Below, one piece after another: positions 30,643 through 39,911 of a stretch of 64,000 nucleotides of DNA; within the stretch, counting starts at the first letter, position 1, and the number at the start of each line of letters is the position of its first letter. The notes under the pieces were generated by a model. The model was not told the DNA's origin and did not search any database. It was given only the letters and a program-made list of their open reading frames with translations. The DNA lies in the NCBI RefSeq assembly GCF_020217425.1, contig NZ_CP084090.1, forward strand, positions 620,001 to 684,000, written 5' to 3'. The position numbers and the translations under genes were made by a program. The stretch is from Halomicrobium urmianum. GTDB lineage: Archaea > Halobacteriota > Halobacteria > Halobacteriales > Haloarculaceae.

Positions 30643-32538
30643 GGTGGCTCTGGGGGCGTTCTCGTCTACGGCGCCTATCGCCTGCCGGAGGCCGACGTCC
30701 GCCCGAAGTTCTACACGACCGTCGCTAGCTGGTGTTTCCGCGCCGTCGGGGTGATGGTCGGCATCCTCCTTTTCATCGCGCTCGTCGCCGAGCTCAACGA
30801 CCCGGCGAACAACTTCCTCATCCTGCCGGCACTGGCCGCCGTGGCCGGCTTCGCCGCGGGCAGGCACGACGCCCGGGCGAAGACGCGTGCATACACGCTC
30901 GAACGGCGCAACGAGGCGCTACAGCAGACCCAGGCGGAGCTGGAGCAGACGGTCGACCGGCTCGAGGCGTCGGAGGAGCGATACCGAACCGTGACGGAGA
31001 ACTTCCCGAACGGTGCGGTCATGCTCCTGGACGAGGAGCTGCGGCACACGCTCGTCGCGGGCCAGGGGTTCGAGAAGGTCGACATCAGCGCCGACGATCT
31101 GCGGGGCGAGCGAGCGGCGGACGTCTACTCGGAGGACGCCCTCGCGGTCTTCGAGCCGAACTACCGCGCGACGCTCGACGGCGAGCCGACGACGTTCGAG
31201 GTGGAGATGCAGGGGCGGACGTTCGAGACTCGGACGCATCCGCTGACCGACGAGGAGGGGGTCTACGCCATCCTGACGATGACTCAGGACGTCACCGAGC
31301 GCAAGCAGCGCGAGCGGGAGCTCGCGAAGCAGGCACGTCAGCAGCAGGTCGTGGCCGACCTCGGGCAGCTCGCGCTCGAAACCGACGACCTCGACGAGCT
31401 CATGCGGGAGGCGAGCCGGCAGGTGGCGGACGTCCTCGACACCGACTACTGCGAGGTGTTCGATCTCGACGACGACGGCGAGACGCTCCTGCTTCGACAG
31501 GGCGTCGGCTGGGACGCCGGCCTCGTCGGGGAGACGACGGTGTCCGCCGTCGAGGCGGACTCGCAGGCCGCGTACACCCTCGAGAACGATTCCCCGACCG
31601 TCGTGGAGGACGTCGAGACGGACGGGCGGTTCGGCGGTATCGGTCTGCAGACGGACCACGGCGTCCACAGCGGCATCAGCACCGTCGTCGGGCCGTTCGA
31701 CGAGCCGTGGGGCATCCTGGGGACGCACGACGCCGACACCGGGACCTTCACCGACGAGGACGTCTCCTTCGTCCAGAGCGTCGCGAACATCCTCGCGGAG
31801 GCCATCGAGCGCCGGCAGTACCAGTCGGAGCTCGAAGGGCTGGTCGCCGACCTCGAGGAGTCAAACGAGCGACTGGAGCAGTTCGCGTACGCGGCCTCAC
31901 ACGACCTGCAGGAACCCCTTCGGATGGTCTCGACGTATCTCCAGCTCGTCGAGCGGCGCTACGAGGACGAACTCGACGACGAGGGACGGGAGTTCCTCGG
32001 GTTCGCCGTCGACGGCGCAGACAGGATGCGAGCGATGATCGACGGGCTGCTGGAGTACTCTCGCGTCGAGACGGCGGCCGATCCGCTGGAGCCGGTCGAT
32101 CTGGAGGCCGTCCTCGAAGACGCTCGCGAGGACCTCCAGGTGGCGATCGAGGCCAGCGACGCGACGATCACCGTGGCCTCGCTGCCGCGCGTCGAGGGGG
32201 ACGCACACCAGTTGCGACAGGTGTTCCAGAACCTGCTCGAGAACGCGATCGAGTACAGCGGCGACGATCCGCCGGCCGTGCACGTCTCCGCGGAGCGGGA
32301 CGGCGGTCGCTGGACGGTGACGGTACGGGACGAAGGCATCGGGATCGATCCGGCCGATCAGGACAGGGTGTTCGACGTCTTCGAGCGGGCGCACGGCCGC
32401 GCCGAGGGCGCTGGCACCGGGATCGGACTCGCGCTCTGCGAGCGGATCGTCGAACGCCACGGCGGCGACGTCTGGCTCGACTCCGAGCCGGGCGGGGGAA
32501 CGGCGGTCTCGTTCACGCTCCCGGCGGTCGACGAGTAG

Positions 32539-32792
32539 GGCGCTCGGGGCGACGTGCTGTGCTCGACGGAGCTCGCTCCGATCGATCGCTCGAGTTCCGG
32601 CGTCGGCGGTCGATTCCGACAGCGGGTGCGGTTCGGTGAGAAGACGGGTAGCGGGCCGCCACAGTCGGGCCCCGGCGTCCAGTCGAGCGAAGCGAGACTG
32701 GGCTCGGGAGTCGACCAGCGGGAGTCTGCCGGCGTCCAGTCGAACGGAGTGAGCGCGGGCTCGGAGTACGAACGGAGTGAGTCCTCCGGCGA
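32539..32792. repeat. Intergenic region with GARCGRAGYGA repeats
   Basis: Contains a hairpin CCAGTC-GAGCGAAGCGA-GACTGG (32679-32701) and two further GAACGGAGTGAG copies (about 32743-32754 and 32770-32781) with GTCCAGTCG before the first of them. No ORF of coding character on either strand. The region separates the kinase gene from the convergent 32793 gene. Confidence 0.6.
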
Positions 32793-33029
32793 TCAGTCGT
32801 CCTGCAGTCGGTTCGACAGCCGGTCCAGCCCGAGCGTCGTCAGGAAGAAGAGCCCGCCCAGGTACAGCAGCGACGAGGGGTCGGTAACTAACCGGCTGAT
32901 GACGCCGTTGCCGTAGCCGATCACGGACGAGAGGAAGCCGAGCAGCGACGTCGTCCACCCGATGCCGGTGATGCCGGCCAGTTGATCGAACGTCTCCCGA
33001 TTCACCCAGGGGAGTGCCTCCAGGACCAT
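32793..33029 (-). CDS. 78-aa membrane protein, unknown
   Basis: MVLEALPWVNRETFDQLAGI is followed by two hydrophobic stretches (TTSLLGFLSSVIGYGNGVIS; SLLYLGGLFFLTTLGLDRLS). Start at 33029 preferred; the upstream frame to 33365 lacks coding character. Function unknown. Confidence 0.55.
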   Translation of the reverse strand: MVLEALPWVNRETFDQLAGITGIGWTTSLLGFLSSVIGYGNGVISRLVTDPSSLLYLGGLFFLTTLGLDRLSNRLQDD

Positions 33030-33260
33030 ACGGGAGGGACCCTCGTTATCGGGTAAACCCGTTCCCGTTTCGAGGGGTAAGCGGCGATTAGCGGTGCGGA
33101 AACGTCTCGTTACCGGCCAGCGAGTGGACCCAGGCAGGAAGTACGTGGGTTCGAATCGTATCGATCTGGTAAACGCTGCGCTCGGCGTCGACACCTCGCC
33201 CGCAACTGTGGCGTGTCTGGCAAGTACTGACAAGGGCGTCGGCCACGGCGTCCCAATCAG

Positions 33261-33431
33261 ATGAGAACGTGTGAACGCTGCGGGACGCGGACGGAACCGC
33301 TGTACCGAGGGAAGCACCAGCCGGACCCGGACATGCCGGACCACAACTTCGACCGGGACGTTCACTTCGTCGAGGACTGGGCCTGGTGTCCCAGTTGCGA
33401 GCGGCCCGTCAAGACCGACCAGCAGGGATAG
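33261..33431 (+). CDS. 56-aa two-CxxC zinc-ribbon protein
   Basis: MRTCERCGTRTEPLYRGKHQ begins the product. It has a first CERCG knuckle and a second CPSCERP knuckle ~35 residues later, a single zinc ribbon. Small zinc ribbons of this type are common in haloarchaea and mostly uncharacterised. Confidence 0.65.
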   Translation: MRTCERCGTRTEPLYRGKHQPDPDMPDHNFDRDVHFVEDWAWCPSCERPVKTDQQG

Positions 33432-33491
33432 CGCCGGGACCGAACCGCGACCGCCGTTTTCTCGCTCCGGCGCGCGGCACGCACGGTCGCG

Positions 33492-34280
33492 TCAGCAGGT
33501 GTGCCAGCCGCCGTCGACGTGGAGGAGTTCGCCGGTGGTGTAGCCGGCGGCGTCGCTGGCCAGGTAGCAGATCGCCGGCGCCACGTCTTCGGGGTGACCG
33601 GCCCGCTCCATGGGGATGTCCTTGAGGAAGCCGTCGCCCCGGCTGGACTCCTGAGCCTCCTCGGTCCAGCCCTCGTTGAACTCGGTGGCGATCTGTCCGG
33701 GCGCGACGGCGTTGACGCGGATGCCGGTCTCGGCGAGTTCGAGGGCGGCCCCGCGGGTGAGCATGCGCACGGCGCCCTTGGTGGCGTCGTAGCCCACCTG
33801 GCCGTACTGGGCGAACGAGGAGCTGATGGAGGCGGTGTTGACGATCGCGCCCGGTTCGTCGCGGTCGAGCATGTCCCGCGCGGCGACCTTGGTGCCGGCG
33901 AACACGCCGCGGACGTTGACGCCGAGCATGGCGTCGAGGTCGTCGACGTCCAGTTCGGTGATCGACCCCTCCGCGAACAGGCCGGCGTTGTTGACCATGA
34001 CGTCGACGCCGCCGAACTCGCGGGCGGCCTCGACGACGGCGGCGACCTGGTCGGGGTCGGAGACGTCGGTCTCGACGTACTCGGCGGTGCCGCTGCGCTG
34101 TTCGACCAGGGCGTCCGTGGGCTCCTCGGCGTCGACGTCCTTGGGCTCGCGGCGAACGTCGGCGACGATCACGGTCGCGCCGGCCTCGCCGAACCGCAGC
34201 GCCGTCGCCCGGCCGATGCCGGAGCTACCGCCTGTCACGATAACGGTGTCGTCGGCGAAGTCGAAGGCTGTGTCTCCCAT
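33492..34280 (-). CDS. Short-chain dehydrogenase/reductase
   Basis: The 262-aa product has the NAD(P)-binding VTGGSSGIGRATA at ~residue 14, NNAG at ~90, the catalytic Ser in TASISSS and YDATKG (YxxxK) at ~160, and the C-terminal DGGWHTC. A classical SDR; an acidic residue after beta2 (ADVRRE) hints at NAD(H). Substrate cannot be told. Starts at 34280 and 34286 are both possible. Confidence 0.88.
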   Translation of the reverse strand: MGDTAFDFADDTVIVTGGSSGIGRATALRFGEAGATVIVADVRREPKDVDAEEPTDALVEQRSGTAEYVETDVSDPDQVAAVVEAAREFGGVDVMVNNAGLFAEGSITELDVDDLDAMLGVNVRGVFAGTKVAARDMLDRDEPGAIVNTASISSSFAQYGQVGYDATKGAVRMLTRGAALELAETGIRVNAVAPGQIATEFNEGWTEEAQESSRGDGFLKDIPMERAGHPEDVAPAICYLASDAAGYTTGELLHVDGGWHTC

Positions 34281-34471
34281 GCGCACTGCGACGGCTGACT
34301 GGCACTAAACTGCTGTGCAGGCCCCGGTTCCGGGTCGCTCCGGCCGGGCAGCGCTGGACCCGGAACGACCGGCAGCGCCTCGACCACCTGGCACCATTTG
34401 CTACCGTTTCGTACCACTAGATGCCAGAAGATGGCAGCAAATGGTGGCGGCGGCTGCGAGGCGACCCGCGC

Positions 34472-36199
34472 TCAGTCCTGCTTGGCGCCCGGGTTCGTGA
34501 CCGCGCCGTTCTCGGCGGAGCCGAAGTCGCTGCCGTACTTGGCCAGCACGCCGCTGGTGTACTGGGGTTCGGGCTCGTCGCGCTCCTCGATGCGCTGCTC
34601 GATTTCCTCCTCGGTGAGGTCGACGGACAGCTCCAGTTCGTCGATGTCGATGGTGAGGGTATCGCCGTCCCGTAGCGCCGCGATGGGGCCGCCGACGGCG
34701 GCCTCGGGGGCGACGTGACCGATGGAGAACCCGCGCGTGGCGCCGGAGAAGCGGCCGTCGGTCAACAGCGCGACGTCTTCGGCGTGTCCCTGGCCGGCGA
34801 CGGCGGAGGTGACGCCGAGCATCTCGCGCATACCGGGGCCGCCCTGCGGTCCCTCGTTGCGGATGCAGATGGCGTCGCCGGACTCGACGTTGCCCTCCTG
34901 GACGTACGCCATGGCGTCCTCCTCGTTCTCGAAGACCCGGACGGGGCCCTCGTGGTGGAGGTGGTCCTCGCCGGTGATCTTGATGACGGCGCCGCCGGGC
35001 GCGAGGTTGCCGGTGAGGATGCGGATGGCGCCGCGCTCGTGGATCGGGTCGTCGACGGTGTTGAGGAAGTCGGCGTCGAGGTCCTCGACGGCCGGCGGGT
35101 CGACGCGCTCGACGGCTTCGGCCATGGTCTCGCCGGTGACCAGCTCGGCGTCGCCGTGCAGCATGTCGGCCTCGAGCAGTTCCCGGAGGACGACGGGGAC
35201 GCCGCCGACCTCGTGGAGGTCGTTCATCACCTTCTCGCCGCCGGGCTGGAGGTCGGCGATCTTCGGCGTCCGCCGGCTGATCTCGTTGAAGTCCTCGATG
35301 TCCAGTTCGACGTCGGCCTCGGCGGCCATCGCGAGCAGGTGGAGGACGGCGTTGGTCGACCCGCCGACCGCGACCTGCAGGGCGATGGCGTTCTCGAAGG
35401 ACTCCCGGGTGAGGAAGTCGGAGGGGCGGCGGCGCTCCTCGACGACCTCGACGGCGAGTTCGCCGGTCTCGCGGGCGACCTCGTAGCGGTCCTCGTCCTC
35501 CGCTGGCGGCGAGGCCGAACCCAGCGGGGCGAACCCGATGGTCTCCGAGATGGAGGCCATCGTGTTCGCGGTGAACATCCCGCCGCAGGAGCCCGCGCCG
35601 GGGCAGGCGTGGCGCTCCATCTCGTCGAGCTCCTCCTCGCTCATCTCGCCCTCGGCGACGGCGCCGACGCCCTCGAAGACGTTCTGGATAGTGACCTCCC
35701 GGCCGTCGTGCTCGCCGGGCATGATCGACCCGCCGTAGAGGAAGACGCTCGGCAGGTCCGTCCGGATGGCGGCCATCATCATGCCGGGCATGTTCTTGTC
35801 GCACCCTCCGATGACGACCAGGCCGTCCATGCGCTCGCCGAAGGAGACGAGCTCGACGGAGTCGGCGATGACCTCCCGGGAGATCAGCGAGGCCTTCATC
35901 CCCTCCGTGCCCATCGAGATGGCGTCGGAGATGGTGATCGTCCCGAACTCGATCGGCATCCCGCCGCTCTCGTCGACGCCGTCATAGGCGTCCTGGGCGA
36001 CGTCGTCGAGGTGGACGTTACACGGCGTGATGTCGGCTGCCGGGTTGGCGACGCCTACCATCGGCGATGACAGGTCCTCGTCGTCGTAACCCATCGCCCG
36101 GAACATCGCCCGGTGCGGGGCCCGATCCGTTCCTTCCGTGACCTCGTTGCTCGGCAGGTCGGGGTCCTTCCGGCGCTCCCGACGCTCCTGCTTGCTCAT
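34472..36199 (-). CDS. ilvD: Dihydroxy-acid dehydratase
   Basis: The 575-aa enzyme makes 2-keto acids from 2,3-dihydroxy acids in valine/isoleucine synthesis. Iron-sulfur ligands are seen in GGCDKNMPG and CPGAGSCGGMFTANTM, the substrate region in GSTNAVLH, and the C-terminal domain in DGRFSGATRGFSIGHV and YTSGVLAKYGS. ATG 36199 (MSKQERRERRKDP) chosen; the upstream extension to 36298 is not family-like. Divergent from the gene at 36323. Confidence 0.95.
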   Translation of the reverse strand: MSKQERRERRKDPDLPSNEVTEGTDRAPHRAMFRAMGYDDEDLSSPMVGVANPAADITPCNVHLDDVAQDAYDGVDESGGMPIEFGTITISDAISMGTEGMKASLISREVIADSVELVSFGERMDGLVVIGGCDKNMPGMMMAAIRTDLPSVFLYGGSIMPGEHDGREVTIQNVFEGVGAVAEGEMSEEELDEMERHACPGAGSCGGMFTANTMASISETIGFAPLGSASPPAEDEDRYEVARETGELAVEVVEERRRPSDFLTRESFENAIALQVAVGGSTNAVLHLLAMAAEADVELDIEDFNEISRRTPKIADLQPGGEKVMNDLHEVGGVPVVLRELLEADMLHGDAELVTGETMAEAVERVDPPAVEDLDADFLNTVDDPIHERGAIRILTGNLAPGGAVIKITGEDHLHHEGPVRVFENEEDAMAYVQEGNVESGDAICIRNEGPQGGPGMREMLGVTSAVAGQGHAEDVALLTDGRFSGATRGFSIGHVAPEAAVGGPIAALRDGDTLTIDIDELELSVDLTEEEIEQRIEERDEPEPQYTSGVLAKYGSDFGSAENGAVTNPGAKQD

Positions 36200-36322
36200 A
36201 CTGTGGTCCTTGCTGCCGGACGCCTTAAGCCCACGGACTACCGTGTTCGGCGACCGGCGCGCCGGACGGCAGACCTCGCCGGTGGACCGCACTTTCATTT
36301 CGGGCCGGACCCATCACGGTCC

Positions 36323-37303
36323 ATGGTCACGGTCACGACGGCGGCGCGGCTGCACTTCGGCTTCCAGAACCTCGCGCTCGCCAACGAGCGCCTGTACGGC
36401 GGTGTGGGCGCGGCGCTGGACCGGCCGGCGCTGGAGCTGTCGGCCAGCCCCGCCGAGGCGGTCGTCTGCGACGACGCGGCCGCCGAGCCGTACGTCCGCC
36501 GGGCGGTCGCCGTCCTCGGCGTCGAGGGGGCCCGCGTCGCCGTCCGCCAGCGGATGCCGCGTCACGTCGGCTTCGGCAGCGGGACCCAGCTCGCGCTCGC
36601 GGCGCTGGTCGCCGTCGCGCGGGCCCACGACCGCGAGGTCGATCCCCGGGAACTGGCCCCTGACCTCGGCCGGGGCGGTCGCAGCGGCGTCGGCGTCGCG
36701 ACCTTCGAGTCGGGGGGATTCGTCGTCGACGGCGGCCACCCCACCGAGCGGTTCACGGCCGAACCGCCGGCCGAGGGCGACTGGACGGTCCCGCCGGTCA
36801 TCGCCCGCCACGACCTGCCCGAGGACTGGCGGTTCGTCCTGGTCGTCCCGGAGGTCGACCAGGGCGTCAGCGGCCGCGAGGAGGACCGCCGGATGCGCGA
36901 GACGGTCGAGCGGGCCGACCCCGGCATCGCCGACGACGTCGCCGCGGTACTCACCCGGCGGCTCCTGCCGGCCGCCGCGACCGGCGACGCCATGCGCTTC
37001 GGCGACGCCGCCGCGGCGATCGGCCGCCTCAACGGGGCCTGGTACGCCGACGAGCAGGGCGGCGTCTATCGCCCGCCCGCGGGCCGGATCGTCGAGCGAC
37101 TGGCCCGCCGGCCGGAGATCGCCGGGGCCGGCCAGTCCTCCTGGGGACCCGCCGTGTGGGGGCTGACGACGCGGGCCGACGTCGACGCCGCCGAGACGGG
37201 CGTCGAGATGGCGCTTTCCGACCTGGCGGTCGACGCCGACGTGCTCGTGGCGGCGCCGCGCGACGAGGGCGCGACCGTCGCCGACGGCCCGACGCTGGGG
37301 TAG
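36323..37303 (+). CDS. GHMP-superfamily protein, beta-RFAP-synthase-like
   Basis: The 326-aa product starts VTVTTAARLHFGFQNLALA and has the glycine-rich MPRHVGFGSGTQLALAALVA loop typical of GHMP kinases. The ending AGAGQSSWGPAVWGLTT is characteristic of the beta-ribofuranosylaminobenzene 5'-phosphate synthase branch (methanopterin pathway in methanogens). Haloarchaea lack methanopterin, so the true reaction here is open, perhaps a pterin- or folate-like step. Confidence 0.8.
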   Translation: MVTVTTAARLHFGFQNLALANERLYGGVGAALDRPALELSASPAEAVVCDDAAAEPYVRRAVAVLGVEGARVAVRQRMPRHVGFGSGTQLALAALVAVARAHDREVDPRELAPDLGRGGRSGVGVATFESGGFVVDGGHPTERFTAEPPAEGDWTVPPVIARHDLPEDWRFVLVVPEVDQGVSGREEDRRMRETVERADPGIADDVAAVLTRRLLPAAATGDAMRFGDAAAAIGRLNGAWYADEQGGVYRPPAGRIVERLARRPEIAGAGQSSWGPAVWGLTTRADVDAAETGVEMALSDLAVDADVLVAAPRDEGATVADGPTLG

Positions 37304-37417
37304 TCGCCGGCGCACGCACCGCCGCAGAGCGGCTGCGGAGCGCTGGGCAGCGGCGCTCCTATCAAACCTGATTCCGGCGGGGACAGGGTTAAGCCGGGCC
37401 GCGGGAGAGGCGAGTGC

Positions 37418-38254
37418 ATGGAGCGGATTCCCTTCGGCGTCCGCCAGTTCGACACGACGATCGAGGGGGGCGCGCCGCGGGGCAGCGTCGTGTTGCTCTC
37501 CGGCGAGGCCGGCGCGGGCTCGCGGGAGTTCATGTACACGAGCGCGCTCATGAACGCGCTGGCGACGACCGGCGACGAGCTGTTCGACCTCTACTACGGC
37601 GATCCGGCGGCGGACGCCGCCCTGCCCGGCGCAGTCCACTACGTCTCCTTCACGGCCGACGAGAGCGAACTCGGCGCGGAAATGGCGCTGGCGATGGACG
37701 ACGAGGTGGTCGACGCGGGGCTCTCCGGCGTCACCTTCCACGAGCTATCGGACCACTACTTCCACGTGAGTCCGGTGCCGCGGAACTGGTACGCCGACGA
37801 GGCGATGGACATCCGGGACCTGCGCGAGCGCCAGGAGCGCGAGGACCTGCTCACGGTGCTGGGCGAGACGATGAGCGCCGTCGCGCCGGGCAACCTCGTC
37901 GTCGTCGACTCCCTGTCGGACCTGGTCGGTGCCGTCGGCGACGCCGTCGACTGGTCGGACGTGGCCTACCTCGTCCAGGGCCTCCAGAAGGCCGCCCACC
38001 AGTGGAACGGGCTCGTCCTCCTGCACCTGAACCACGACACGGTGACCGACACGCAGTTCGGCCAGCTGACCGACGCCGTCAACGGGACCATCCGCTTCGA
38101 GTGGGAGTCCGGCGGCTCCACCCGGGCCCGAACCATGGTCGTCAGCCAGTTCCGGGGCGTCCTCTCGCGGATCGAGGACGAGAACATCGTCCGCTTCGAG
38201 ACGGAGATCGGCGACGCCGGCTTCGACATCAGCGACGTCCGGAAGATCCGCTAG
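37418..38254 (+). CDS. RAD55/KaiC-like protein with degenerate P-loop
   Basis: The 278-aa product has the RecA-like fold order of haloarchaeal RAD55 family proteins: GVRQFDTTIEGGAPRGSVVLLSG at the start, LVVVDSLSDLV as Walker B, and an LNHDTVTDTQFGQLTDAVNG region. Walker A reads SGEAGAGSREF: the conserved lysine and the following Ser/Thr are replaced by Ser-Arg. ATP hydrolysis is doubtful; a regulatory or scaffold role is more likely. A palindromic element starts inside its stop codon. Confidence 0.8.
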   Translation: MERIPFGVRQFDTTIEGGAPRGSVVLLSGEAGAGSREFMYTSALMNALATTGDELFDLYYGDPAADAALPGAVHYVSFTADESELGAEMALAMDDEVVDAGLSGVTFHELSDHYFHVSPVPRNWYADEAMDIRDLRERQEREDLLTVLGETMSAVAPGNLVVVDSLSDLVGAVGDAVDWSDVAYLVQGLQKAAHQWNGLVLLHLNHDTVTDTQFGQLTDAVNGTIRFEWESGGSTRARTMVVSQFRGVLSRIEDENIVRFETEIGDAGFDISDVRKIR

Positions 38255-38344
38255 ACGATACCACCCGTGGCGACCGCCGAAAGCCGACGTAGTCGGCTTT
38301 CGTGCTCTCACATTTTCGGAGGAAATGTGAGACCGCTATCGTCT
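38253..38344. repeat. Compound palindrome after the RAD55-like gene
   Basis: Outer inverted repeat AGACGATA (38253-38260) and TATCGTCT (38337-38344) encloses two hairpins: GAAAGCCGAC-GTA-GTCGGCTTTC and CTCACATTT-(8)-AAATGTGAG. No T-run follows. It may end transcription or be a small mobile palindrome. Confidence 0.7.
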
Positions 38345-38395
38345 GCTGAAATAGGCGAGGAACCCTTAACTGTCTGGTCGGGAAACGGTCCGCCG

Positions 38396-39208
38396 ATGGC
38401 GAGCGAGTCGCGGGAGGACGCGGTGACCGTGGACCTGCCCGAGGACGTCGCGGACTGGCTCGACGCCCGGGCCGCGGAGCTGGGGGTCGACCGGGCGGAG
38501 GCGGTCAGGCAGGTTCTCGTCGCCCACCGAGCCGCCGCGTCCCTCGACGAGGGCGAGCCCGCGAGTCTCGTCGAACACGCGCCGGAGGAGGCGGTCGAGT
38601 CAGTCGCCGACGCCGCGGCCGAGCGGCTCGGGGACCGGTTCGCCGCGCGCGAGGATGTCGCCGCCCTCGACGAGGAGTACCAGGCGAAGATCGAGGACGT
38701 CCGCGAGCGCGTGATCCAGGTGAAGCGGGAGGCCGACGCGAAGGCCCCCGCCGACCACTCCCACGAGGGGCTCGACCGCGTCGAGTCGCTGGCGAGCGAG
38801 CTGGCGGCGCTGGAGGAGGAGTTCGAGTCGCTGCGCGAGTCGATCGAAGAGGAGCGCGACGACCGCTCGGCGGCCGACGACGGGGTCCGGGAGCGCCTCG
38901 ACGACGTCGAGGACAAACTCGAGCGCGTGGCGTGGGCTGTCAGCGACCTCAAGCGGGACGACCGGAGCCGCGGCTCGCGAGAGCGGGCGCTCGACCGGAT
39001 CAAGCGCGCCGCCGCCCAGGAGGGCGTCGAGTCGGCCACCTGCGAGAACTGCGGCGAGCGCGTCAGCGTGGCCCTGCTGACCGATCCGGAGTGTCCCCAC
39101 TGCAAGGCGGCCGTGTCCGACGTCCGCCCCGAAGGCGGGATCATCCGCACGCGGGCGCGGCTGGTCACGGCCTCGCAGCTGGAAGCCGGCGACGAGGAGA
39201 CGCCATGA
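38396..39208 (+). CDS. RHH/coiled-coil/zinc-ribbon protein
   Basis: The 270-aa product begins with a CopG-like segment (VTVDLPEDVADWLDARAAEL ... AEAVRQVLVAHR). It has a long coiled coil (residues ~95-215) and ends in a zinc ribbon CENCGERV ... CPHCKAAV at ~220-245. Likely a DNA-binding or scaffold protein. ATGA overlap with the next gene, so a two-gene unit. ATG 38396 chosen because the upstream part to 38267 overlaps the palindrome. Confidence 0.75.
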   Translation: MASESREDAVTVDLPEDVADWLDARAAELGVDRAEAVRQVLVAHRAAASLDEGEPASLVEHAPEEAVESVADAAAERLGDRFAAREDVAALDEEYQAKIEDVRERVIQVKREADAKAPADHSHEGLDRVESLASELAALEEEFESLRESIEEERDDRSAADDGVRERLDDVEDKLERVAWAVSDLKRDDRSRGSRERALDRIKRAAAQEGVESATCENCGERVSVALLTDPECPHCKAAVSDVRPEGGIIRTRARLVTASQLEAGDEETP

Positions 39209-39870
39209 CCGAGGAGGACCGCGAGGACCGCGAAGAGCGGGACCCGGCCGACCCGCGCGGTGACCCCTTCGAGCGCCTGGACGGCGACCGCGACGGCAAT
39301 CCCTTCGCGCACCTGGACGGTCCGGGAACTGCGGACGGCCCCGTCGGCCGAGCCGGCGAGGCGACCGATCCGGTCGACGACGCGGCCCATCCCGGCAGCG
39401 GCGCACTCGACCTGTTCGACGACGGGGCGGGCGCGATCGACGGTCGATCCGGTGCGGATGGCGACCGCGCCGAGTCGACGCGAGCGGATCCCGCGGGCGA
39501 CCCGGCTGCGACGGACCCGTTCGGGGAGTTCGAGGCCCGCGACGGCGACCCCTTCGAGGCGGCCGGCGGCGCCTTCGAGCGGGTCGACGTCGGCGACGTG
39601 GATCCGGACGAGGTGTGGGACTCCATCGCAAGCGACGGCGACGCGACTGACGGCGTAGCGGCGACCGACGACGCGCACGTCGCCGAGTCGCGCTACGCCG
39701 ACGTGTCCAAACACGAGTTCTGCGAGCGCTGCGAGTACTTCTCGTCGCCGCCCGATGTCGGCTGCGCCCACGGGAGCGCCGAGATCGTCGAGTTCCTCGA
39801 CAGCGAGACGATCCGGCTGCTGAACTGTCCGGTCGTCGCGGAGCGGCGTCGGATCGAAGACGGAGAATAG
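39205..39870 (+). CDS. Acidic protein with C-terminal Cys/His cluster
   Basis: The 221-aa product is mostly acidic and disordered, with repeats of the DPFERLDGDRDGNPFAHLDG type. The last ~55 residues fold around HEFCERCEYFSSPPDVGCAH and LLNCPVV, probably one zinc site. It overlaps and is co-expressed with the RHH/coiled-coil gene, so the two may act together. Function unknown. Confidence 0.7.
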   Translation: MTEEDREDREERDPADPRGDPFERLDGDRDGNPFAHLDGPGTADGPVGRAGEATDPVDDAAHPGSGALDLFDDGAGAIDGRSGADGDRAESTRADPAGDPAATDPFGEFEARDGDPFEAAGGAFERVDVGDVDPDEVWDSIASDGDATDGVAATDDAHVAESRYADVSKHEFCERCEYFSSPPDVGCAHGSAEIVEFLDSETIRLLNCPVVAERRRIEDGE

Positions 39871-39911
39871 CGGGTCGACGCCGAACCGGCGAGGCGACGG
39901 GCGCTACCCGA

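Larger units (their letters stand above)
29782..32538 (+). pseudogene. PAS/GAF histidine kinase interrupted by an IS element
   Basis: Removing the IS (29946-30642) and one copy of the 8-bp duplication restores one frame of 683 aa. It has membrane spans in the first ~120 residues, then a PAS domain (SEERYRTVTENFPNGAV), a GAF domain (ELMREASRQVADVLDTDYCE), HisKA with SHDLQEPLRM (phospho-His), and HATPase_c with NLLENAIEYS, DEGIGI and GTGIGLAL. The insertion cuts between the first membrane spans. The downstream part could still be read from GTG 30751 and make a kinase with fewer spans, if transcribed. Confidence 0.85.

Noticed and set aside
30732-32639. 635-codon plus-strand ORF in the kinase region
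   Set aside because: Arg/Gly-rich alternative frame; the overlapping frame shows the PAS, GAF, HisKA and HATPase motifs.
34401-35804. 467-codon minus-strand ORF over ilvD
   Set aside because: It is the other frame of the ilvD strand region, Arg/Gly-only composition, no family pattern; ilvD has all cluster cysteines.
34715-36070. 451-codon plus-strand ORF
   Set aside because: Antisense shadow of ilvD with Val/Gly/Asp/Leu bias and no motif.
36323-37303. Mevalonate kinase
   Set aside because: It is a GHMP-fold protein, but the ending with AGAGQSSWGPAVWGL is of the beta-RFAP synthase branch and not of mevalonate kinases.
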